Shown here: one piece after another, positions 56,731-64,000 of the stretch | Layout of the letters: every line of letters begins with the position of its first letter | How positions within the stretch are numbered: the first letter of the stretch is position 1 | Origin: Hericium rajendrae | Taxonomy: Eukaryota > Basidiomycota > Agaricomycetes > Russulales > Hericiaceae | Assembly (NCBI GenBank): GCA_033439255.1 | Contig: CM065892.1 | Coordinates: 682,001-746,000 of the forward strand | Length of the DNA stretch: 64,000 nt | Direction: 5' to 3' | The notes under the pieces: generated by a model | The model's input: the letters and a program-made list of their open reading frames with translations, nothing else | The model's database searches: none | What the model was told of the DNA's origin: nothing | Program-made: the position numbers and the translations under genes

Positions 56731-58280
56731 GATCGTCCGAAGCTTGACGCAGGAAAGGCCGTCAAGTTGACCAGGGGCTTGATAAGGCTGAGGGGGAAGA
56801 GGCCTGCTGAGCAGGAGCATGAGAAGGCTTCCTTTTGTCACTCTTACGCCATTGCGATAGAAGTCCTGTTGCTGGCGCAATAAGGGCCGAACTGGAAAAT
56901 CGACAACCGTCCTGGGCGTATTCGCGATCTGGCGAAACGTCGCATGGAGCGAGACCATGTGGATAGGGCCATCGCAGAAACCTAACGGAGGAATGCCATC
57001 AAAGTAAGGAACGTAACAATTCTCGAAGTTATCGCAGATACGCACACTACATGCACGCATGGGCACGACTGATAAGAAGATACCGCATATGCCGTGAGCG
57101 AGCTAACACGATACTACTGATAGAACCAAAACGATGGGCTTTTACTGATCTTGAGAGCCCAGCAGCTGCAGTGAATAAGAGCGCTTCCAGGGTCCATACA
57201 TCATGGTCACGGCCATGTTTGATGGACCGCCATGCACCCACGCGGGCGCGGCGACACCACGATGTCGACTTGTAGTTGAGCGAAGGGACACAGGGCCGAG
57301 ACTGATTGCGCCATCGACGGATCTTGCGTTCCGGGACTTCTCAAGCATTAGGTGTTACAGCTGTTAGCCCAGGCAAGCGGAAGAGTTGCAATTTAGTTAC
57401 GAAATGACGCCACGAGAGCTGGACAGCCAATAGAACCGGTCGAAATGCAGCAATGAAGAATTGTAGAACCGAGGAAGCAGTGGAAATCAGGCAAACAACG
57501 CCCACCTATAAGGCTATGGTTTGCTGGTGCTCGAGTATGAAGGTCCTCATAATTGACACCAGCGCAGGTGCCAGGACAAGCTTTTTCGTGGGCAGCTCAA
57601 AGCTGCTGACCGGCCCGACCGGGCTGAGCAGCGTATAATCCGATCTTCCGCCAGTCGAAGGACAAATGCACCGATCTCCAAACCAGCGAAGACACGACAA
57701 ACATGACGATCGAGCATGCTTCAAATAGAACAAATTATGGGCCAGTTTGATGACGAGCAGGACTGGTATGAGTGAATGCCCTCCGGTACGATTTGATCTG
57801 AATCCAGCGAGTCCATTGGAGTCGCCGACAGCACTGGGATAGTGAAGGAAGTCAAATTCTGTTAACTGAAGCGAATCAGCTTGATGATGAAATAAATATG
57901 GCACTGGCAGCATCGCTTCAGAGGATTTGAATTTGACGATTCGACAAGTGGTCCGGGGTCCCTGGCCTCCTACACGGTTCGACTCCAGTCAAATGTCGAA
58001 TGTGATGATCTGTATTTCGGAGAGATTTCCCCATACCTTGGCTGATGATACTTTGTAACATGTGGTACAAACCAAGAACTACTTACCGACTTGAATTTGG
58101 GTTGAACATCGAAGTTCAAAGGAGAGCACTGCGGTTCATGGACGTCTAATTGATGGCTTGCGAACACGTGGACTGTGGGAAAGCTTCACCTTTCCGGATA
58201 TCAATGATTTGCCCGATCCTAACCCGCCACTCAGCAATTCGGTATCCCTCAGGTCTTCCTCCACCCTTTACGACTACAAC
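56731..58280. other. Intergenic, divergent OPT / NEDD8 region
   Basis: About 1.5 kb. The ORF upstream of the OPT start merely extends its frame into leader sequence. A minus frame at 57506-57913 is open but has no recognisable content. No repeats noticed. Confidence 0.4.
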
Positions 58281-58727
58281 ATGCTGATCAAAGTGAAGGT
58301 ACGCGTTTCACTTCATCTAGAGTATATGCATGCTCACCGCGTCTTCTCTCCTTAGACTTTGACTGGGAAAGAGGTGAGCCACACGCGTGCTCCATATTGA
58401 CAGACTGTCTGACGCTCCTCTCAGATCGAGTTGGACATCGATCCTGATGACAAAGTGCAGAGTGCCGTCTCTTATTCCAATCGACGCGTTTCTCATGATT
58501 TTATGTGCAGGTAACGCGTATCAAGGAGAAAGTCGAGGAGCAGTCGGGTGTGCCACCACCACAACAAAGACTGATCTTCTCCGGACGGCAAATGTGAGTA
58601 AGCACGTCTACGCCTGTCGCATTATCTGACAACTCGCGGTAGGCCCGACGACAAGTGCGCGAAGGACTGCAATGTCACCGCAGGCGCCGTGCTACATCTT
58701 GTCCTGGCCCTTCGTGGTGGTAGATGA
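58281..58727 (+). CDS. RUB1: NEDD8/Rub1 ubiquitin-like modifier
   Basis: Five small exons give a 77-residue protein: [42 protein letters not shown] with LIFSGRQM, and [20 protein letters not shown] with LALRGGR. The residue before LRGG is Ala, the NEDD8 discriminator that separates it from ubiquitin (Arg at that place). One residue (Arg) follows the Gly-Gly and must be trimmed before E1 activation. The protein is conjugated to cullins and so switches on SCF-type ubiquitin ligases. An intron lies directly after Lys6 (MLIKVK), a phase-0 split. The coding region converges with the AlkB gene, whose stop lies 150 bp downstream. Confidence 0.95.
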
Positions 58728-58875
58728 TCATGATCGCCACGATATCAGTCCATCGAAGATCGGCAGTGGATAGAGCAGTGGTAGTGTTGTACGTTGTCAT
58801 GTGAAGTTCCAATACATCCCGCGATTCTCTAGGGTTTTCTGGACATGATGCCTTTACGAGTTTGAAGGGACCATG

Positions 58876-59805
58876 CTATATGTCCTCGCCGCCCACAACA
58901 TCTGCGCCCGGCAACAACCACCGGAACGTCACGCTGAGCCTGACGTCGCGCTCGATCCATTCTTCCCCATCCACGCTGTCTTCGTCATCCCTGACCGAAT
59001 CGCCCAAGCGCTTCTCGATCCCATGTGTCCACTGGTATCGTGCCTCATCCGATAGAACTAAAACACTTCTTTCCGGAAGATACAGGTCCCATCGCCTCCT
59101 CTGACCATCCTTGACCAATCCAGGGCCCAAGTTCTGAGCGGCCATGGGTGCCATGACACGCGTCTCTTCGCATTCCCTGCGGAAGTTCATGACGCAACCG
59201 CTTCCCAAGCTGACGCCTATGATTCCGTCCCCAAACCGGCGGAGAAGGTCGACGTGTGGGGAAATGCCCTCTCCGGGTCGGTACAAGTTTATGATGGCCT
59301 GCCGCGCCCGTGCTGGCTCCGAGGGTGGAGGAAAGAGAAGACGGTAAGTCGCATCTGGTAAAACAGGTTTCAACACCTTTTCGAGCTGGACAAGGAGCGA
59401 TTGTAAGAATGGTGGTAGGCCGCTGTCGTCCAAGCTACCCAGAACGTGCTGGCCCGCGGAGATGGTGGTAGCGTCTCTGGCTCTACCAAATAGCATAATC
59501 TGATTAACATTCTCGTTCTGAAAATATGCGTCCATAATCGTCTTCAGGACTTCCTCCGCCAGCTCGGCAGGTAATCGCAATTCGGGGTCGAAGAAGAGGC
59601 CGGGGATGGGAGGTGCTTTCCGATATGCAATGATGGCTTCTGAGCTATCTTTATGTCTGAAATTGGATATCTCTTCTGGTCCGCTGTCCGAGACGCCTGG
59701 CATCGCTTCGTCGAAAAGTGAGTTGGGGCTGGTCGGTCCCTCATAGTCCCTGTCGTCTGGTAGTGCCGTACATTCGGTGCAGATGGCGAGCGTGGGTACC
59801 GACAT
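58876..59805 (-). CDS. AlkB-type 2-oxoglutarate/Fe(II) dioxygenase
   Basis: Single-exon protein of 309 residues. The double-stranded beta-helix core has NLYRPGEGISPHVDLLRRFG with the His-x-Asp iron ligands, GVSLGSGCVMNFRRE, SVLVLSDEARYQWTHGIEKR with the distal His, and RDVRLSVTFRWLLPGADVVG with the Arg that binds 2-oxoglutarate plus a second conserved Arg. These fit AlkB homologues that demethylate nucleic acids or proteins by oxidation. The N-terminal 75 residues are poorly conserved and include a Cys pair (CTECTALPDD). Which ALKBH subgroup it belongs to cannot be fixed; the WLLPG end resembles the ALKBH6/8 type of fungal proteins. No targeting signal seen. Confidence 0.85.
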   Translation of the reverse strand: MSVPTLAICTECTALPDDRDYEGPTSPNSLFDEAMPGVSDSGPEEISNFRHKDSSEAIIAYRKAPPIPGLFFDPELRLPAELAEEVLKTIMDAYFQNENVNQIMLFGRARDATTISAGQHVLGSLDDSGLPPFLQSLLVQLEKVLKPVLPDATYRLLFPPPSEPARARQAIINLYRPGEGISPHVDLLRRFGDGIIGVSLGSGCVMNFRRECEETRVMAPMAAQNLGPGLVKDGQRRRWDLYLPERSVLVLSDEARYQWTHGIEKRLGDSVRDDEDSVDGEEWIERDVRLSVTFRWLLPGADVVGGEDI

Positions 59806-60367
59806 TGGCGTCTGGATGACTGCAACAAGCTTAAGGGATCCGAAGTCCTGGCAACTTTGAATTGGTCAAGATATGGAACTCGTGTTGTGTGCAGTGTAGA
59901 TGAAGGTGTAGAGTTGATAGACGCTGTAGCGAGGGTAATGTAGCGCTGATGTCTGCTGGCAAGCTTAGGCTGAAGCAGGAGGCAGCGCCAATCCGAAATT
60001 GGCAGGTATCGTCAGACAGACGATCCTGAGGTACGAAGCGTTGAGTCCTGTCTACTCTGCCTCTGGGAGACTACAGGTATCCAAGAACCGAAGAAAGCCT
60101 CCGCGGCATATTGGCGGTGTAGAACGGAGTCCAAGGAATTGAAGAACACCTGAGCAGCCTTCATTGGGAACTTATCATAGCAATATTGCCATAACATCTC
60201 ATGAGAAATTATCTGATTCCACATGATCGCTTTGCTTCTCAATACAAACCAGGTTCCTCGCAATTGCCACTACGCAAGTTCCCACCACATGGGAAAGGGG
60301 GATAACAATTGAGAGCCATGTACTGTATGCAGAGTACTAACGCTCAATGCCGCCCGGAGCATTATTC
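59806..60367. other. Intergenic, AlkB promoter / 3' flank of the DUF1399 gene
   Basis: No supported gene; a few short frames only. Confidence 0.45.
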
Positions 60368-63009
60368 CTACCCACCACCACACCCGCCTCCACATCCACC
60401 ACCACACCCGCCTCCACATCCACCACCACACCCGCCGCCACCGTCCCCGCCGCCACTATCGCCGCCGCTGCCACCGCCATCCCCACCGCCGCAACCGGGC
60501 CCGCCATCCTCACCACTGCAGCCGCCCCCACAGCCGTTCCCTCCTCCACTTCCTCCACCACAATTCGCACATGCCGCACTTGCACACCTGCCCCCGCATC
60601 CTGCAATCCCGCCACCACAACTCCCACAGGCCGCACTTGCACATCCGCCACGCTGCATCGACCTGCGCCCTGCAAACAACTCGTCTCAGTAATCCAGATG
60701 GGCACAGAAGCATATACCCTACCACCGCGCACGACGGCTGAGACGCGATGAGGTACAACGCCTCCACGATGCTTCCGTCGTCATCTTCTGCCAGGACGCG
60801 CAGATGCACCGGGACAAGGAACGCCTCCTCATGTTCTTCAGCATCCCGATCCGTCCTCTCAAAGTCCTTGTCCGCGCTCTTCTCCGCATCGCGCTGCCTC
60901 CGCCTCTCGGCCTTCGTGTGCCCGCTTCTGCGCCGCGACTCGTAGAGCGGCGCGGGCACGCGCACGGCCAGCACGGCGTTGTGATCGCTCGGATGTGTGC
61001 GCGCCTTCGCGCTCCGCGTCGGCGCGAGGGCGAGGTACCCCGCGGCCCTGGCGCCGAGCCTTCAGGTGGGCAAGCTTTTCTCCGATGCGCTTGCCTGGTG
61101 TCGGACACCCGCAGTGCATGTAGGGCACGTCGTAGCGCGCCTAGACAGGCGAGATGGGTGGTCGTCCTTTATGAACAGCGAGGCGGACGTACTTGCCAAG
61201 CCCGACAGGTCAGCTCGAACGCATTGGCAAGCTTTGATTCTTCGACCTTGTCGTCACTGCAGATAGTCGGTGATCTGTGATTGTCGTGGGTTGAAAGACG
61301 GCGGACGTACTGGTCTATGTATCTCCCGACGTATTTCTTGCAGTCTTCGTGGTACTGTCGGCCCAGCATCTGGTGTGAATGCCAGACGAGATCGATGTCC
61401 AGGGTGGGGACGAGGAAAGTGACAGGCGATGAGGCCATTAGTCCGAGGAACCTATCGTCGCACCTGATCAAATGCGTCATCAGGATAGGTGTCGATAGGC
61501 ATACCCATAATATCGAGCAATTGCTTGGTGCAAGACCTGTTCGTCAGCAGCCGAGCCGAAGAAACCCGGCCGTGTCCATCCCAGATCGTACATCTTCCTG
61601 ATGAACGAGCCTTGTCGGACGACCTGGATAGAGATGTCACGCGAGATTCGGGCAGGGCGCACACACAGCTTGGCTCACAGCTCCAACCAGTTCAGGTGAG
61701 AACGGCCGCTGATCCGTGTATGCGCTCAGGATGCGATTCAGCCTGTGGAGTTCGTCAGCACAAGCTCCTCAAATTTGGACATCGCGGGCATACAGCTGTG
61801 CGCTATTCTTCTTGATAGCATTGCGTGTGCTGCTTCTCACTTCATTCATGGAATGCTTGACATTCGTCTGCAGCTCCTGTTCGTCGAGGTATTCTGTTCC
61901 AGAGCTGTCGCTTCTTGGTTTGAATGCATTCGACTTGAGCATGTTCGACTTGATGAGCTTCGCGCGAGCAACATTGGCTGGATCAGCAGCAGTAAAGAGC
62001 GTCCCTCTCATCCCAATGGAAGGATCAGAAGGTGAGCCTGCATTCAGCAGAACGAACGAATAATGCGTACGCCATAAACACCGCCTTGCCATGCTCCGCG
62101 TATACCTGGTTGTTTTCATGCTTGAGCGAAAGGTCATGACAAAACTTCGCGACACCGAGCTTCTCCCTGTTTAACATGAACCGACAAGCCCTGCACCATC
62201 CTTTGAAGTTAGGCTGTGCATAACCACATATGCTGGAAGCGACCGCCGCCCGAGTGAGCGTGTACACCTGAGTTGAATTAACAGTCACCTACAGAAACTT
62301 CCTACCACGCCGCATTGTGGGCAGGTTAGATCTTGCCTGGGAAGTAGCGCTGCTGACTCCAGCGGGTCAAAAACGATCCCGGTTCCATCGGCCCAGCTCC
62401 TCTGGTGCTCTGTCGACGGCGTGAAAGAAAGAGGATCGCCAAGTACCTCCTGGAGATCCATCCTCTAAGCATGGCGCCGAGCCTCGAAAATCTGACTTAC
62501 GAGCACATCAAAGAATACCTCCGGCCGCAACTCAGCCAAAGCGCAAAGGACGGGCAGGTGCATACAGTCCTCGGCATACCAGCTTCCACCGGGTCCTAAG
62601 TCAGAGGCCTTCAAAGCGCAGAGAGCGTCTTACAACGGATTCAGCATGTACGCGTGCCACACCATCAGCACATCCAGCGGCGGCACATGCTGCGCGACCC
62701 AGACCGCAGCGTCGCAGTCCACCAGCGTCTTCGGCCACCGCTCGAACCTAGCACCGCAATACGCCTCAGCATTGCGTTCCAACACCGGAAGATTGAGAAC
62801 AGAACACTCAACCGTTCTACTGCCAGCCCGACGAACCACGTCCACCGCTGGGCGCCGTCTATTTGCTGCATGAGATCCAGAAGCCCGGGCACGTCACCCG
62901 CCTCGACAGTCTGCCGTAGTTTATAAAGCGCATGGAGGAAGCGGAGGTGGAGTTTCAGTTGATGCACGTCTACCAGCAGGCTGTGGATCGAGCGGTTGCC
63001 GATGCGCAT
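60368..63009 (-). CDS. DUF1399 glycine-rich-domain protein (GRDP-like) with Gly/Cys-rich tail
   Basis: Many-exon gene. N-terminal block: MRIGNRSIHSLLVDVHQLKL, FVGLAVERL, and PPLDVLMVWHAYMLNP spliced to WYAEDCMHLPVLCALAELRP (the P-x-D-V-x-x-x-W-H-x-H/Y-M-L-N-P signature). Middle: CPQCGV, SSICGYAQPNFKGWCRACRF, KFCHDLSLKHENNQVYAEHG. Second signature: FLVPTLDIDLVWHSHQMLGR, then YHEDCKKYVGRYIDQDDKVE and CRAWQ; PYMHCGCPTPGKRIGEK follows. After a charged stretch (ESRRRSGHTKAERRR) and VPVHLRVLAEDDDGSIVEAL, the tail is Gly/Cys-rich: ASAACGSCGGGIAGCGG and many CGGG units to the stop. Homologues in plants and fungi are stress-linked; biochemical role unknown. The 5' end is unresolved: coding similarity continues upstream (SRETSFHAYRAAGLFQ, to about 63085) without an in-frame ATG; MSHNYSSSSQRF at 63091 is in another frame. 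Confidence 0.75.
60371..60470 (+). repeat. CCACCACACCCGCCTCCACAT-type minisatellite encoding the CGGG tail
   Basis: A period of about 24 bp, containing CCACCACACCCGCCTCCAC, repeats at least twice before becoming irregular CCGCCACC sequence. On the coding (minus) strand it gives CGGG units. The same DNA read on the plus strand gives a spurious PPPHPPPH frame. Confidence 0.75.
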
Positions 63010-63091
63010 TTGAAACAGTCCAGCTGCTCTGTACGCGTGGAATGATGTCTCCCGCGAAGCGCTGGGAAGAGGAAGAGTAGTTGTGCGACAT

Positions 63092-63487
63092 AGGCCTATT
63101 GCTTATATTTAGGATTTCTGACAGGACGCGCCCATGCCGGCATGCACAAAGCGATGTGAGGCAACGCATCTGCTATGATATAGATGCATGACAACGGAAC
63201 CTAGGAGAGAGACCGGTGACGTGCTACGCTAGGACTCGGGTCCTAGCCATCAATAAGAACGTAAGTGATCATTGGGCAGTGCTCCATACCTTATTATATT
63301 CGAGAGCTGTCAAGACTTCTGAGGCGCTGTGGTGGGCGACGTCTGCAGGGGACCAGTGCAGCCTAATTCTGCTCACGACAGCCGCTTCCTGCAGTCCACG
63401 TGAAGAGTGCTTACAGCAGAGCAACCTTATGGTTACCCTCCCGAGTTAATTACTGGACAGCTATGTCAAGTCATGATGGCGAACGAG
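63092..63487. other. Intergenic, 5' side of the DUF1399 gene
   Basis: About 400 bp; may contain an undetected first exon of the DUF1399 gene and the 3' UTR of the next gene. Nothing else seen. Confidence 0.4.
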
Positions 63488-64000
63488 TCAATTAGGTCCA
63501 ATAAACTGGTACAATATCCGTCTAACAAATCCAGACAGATGCTGTGGATCATTCTGCAGAAAGAACACAATTAGTATCGCCAAACACAGCATATCAAAAG
63601 TCCATACCTGATACGTGCTCTGCGCAAGACCAAGTCCATCATCAGCACAAATTGTATCGGACAACAAAGTCGCTCCTTACCATGACCATGCCCATCCCAA
63701 TCGCAGTCAACTTTCACAGAAGACCATTAGTCACATGCTATGAATACTCAACAGGCACGCACCATCGCCTCTCCAAATTCTCCGGTACGAAAGACAAGGC
63801 CCTTTCCTCGAGCCATGATCCACGCGCTCTCGAGACCCTTCGGCAGCACGTACATAGCCAACTCACCGCGTCTCCGCTTTGCTTCCACGAAGAGGGACAG
63901 CCCGGACAGCAGGCCGCCCATCCAGAAGGACGTTTTGGAGATGAGGAAGTTGATGAGCCATTGCGGCGGCTTAACAAAGGACGACGACTCGCGCAGCGCC
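63488..64000 (-). CDS. Membrane protein C-terminus, TMEM135-like (partial)
   Basis: The gene enters from the right edge, so only its 3' exons are present. Minus strand: ALRESSSFVKPPQWLINFLI, SKTSFWMGGLLSGLSLFVEA, KRRRGELAMYVLPKGLESAW and IMARGKGLVFRTGEFGEAM. After an intron comes LTAIGMGMVM, then STYQ and, after another intron, NDPQHLSGFVRRILYQFIGP with Asn and a stop at 63488. The helix with Leu-Pro-Lys-Gly-Leu-Glu-Ser followed by Arg-Gly-Lys-Gly resembles the repeated helix pair in TMEM135-type proteins, which lie in peroxisomal or mitochondrial membranes. The similarity is by eye over a short region, so the family is tentative. Confidence 0.5.

Noticed and set aside
57506-57913. 135-residue minus-strand frame between OPT and NEDD8
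   Set aside because: Open but without motifs, introns of the local type or a neighbouring exon; probably chance.
60309-60692. Proline-rich PPPHPPPH frame on the plus strand
   Set aside because: Produced by the minisatellite; the minus-strand CGGG reading is the C-terminus of a gene supported by DUF1399 motifs.

Overview
The window reads as nuclear DNA of a filamentous basidiomycete, most likely a wood-decay Agaricomycete. Genes are densely packed on both strands and split by many very short introns (about 40-70 bp, GT..AG). Gene content fits this: an AA9 lytic polysaccharide monooxygenase, hydrophobic-substrate P450s, an oligopeptide transporter, an Atg22-type permease, F-box and BTB proteins, and housekeeping genes (Cdc7, NEDD8, U5-40K, P5C dehydrogenase, ITPase). 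I saw no prokaryotic, viral or retroelement genes. Species is not determinable from sequence alone.

Layout. 1-6.4 kb: 3' end of a Cdc7-type kinase, a membrane-anchored ubiquitin protease, a 78-residue unknown protein and a DUF1992 protein. 6.6-11.4 kb: gene-poor, AT-rich island made of inverted-repeat pairs, one outer pair of 88 bp enclosing three smaller ones; it looks like nested DNA-transposon debris. 11.4-16.0 kb: three same-strand tandem paralogues of a family I do not recognise (coiled coil, Cys-rich knuckle, conserved domain, acidic tail). 16.4-26.6 kb: P5C dehydrogenase, a 760-bp inverted-repeat element, a BTB protein, an RRM cyclophilin, an AA9 LPMO and an F-box protein. 27.2-31.9 kb: two tandem P450 genes, one dead, one apparently intact. 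32.6-34.0 kb: U5 snRNP 40-kDa WD40 protein.

34-44 kb is a duplication hotspot: two paralogues of an unknown protein (one on each strand) flank two same-strand copies of a gene with a CHORD-like Cys/His domain. The first CHORD-like copy is split by a 1.4-kb insert that has 13-bp inverted repeats at its ends and carries an SR-rich reading frame. 44.5-64 kb: an Atg22-like permease, ITPase, a three-copy hotdog thioesterase array (two whole, one decayed), an OPT transporter, NEDD8, an AlkB-type dioxygenase, a DUF1399 glycine-rich-domain protein with a Gly/Cys tail, and the 3' end of a membrane protein resembling TMEM135.

No biosynthetic cluster is evident. The dominant theme is local tandem duplication followed by decay of one copy, seen independently in the 11-16 kb family, the P450s, the CHORD-like genes and the thioesterases. 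Exon joins were read by eye from splice signals and family similarity, so individual junctions are provisional. I could not run searches or scan exhaustively for tRNAs.
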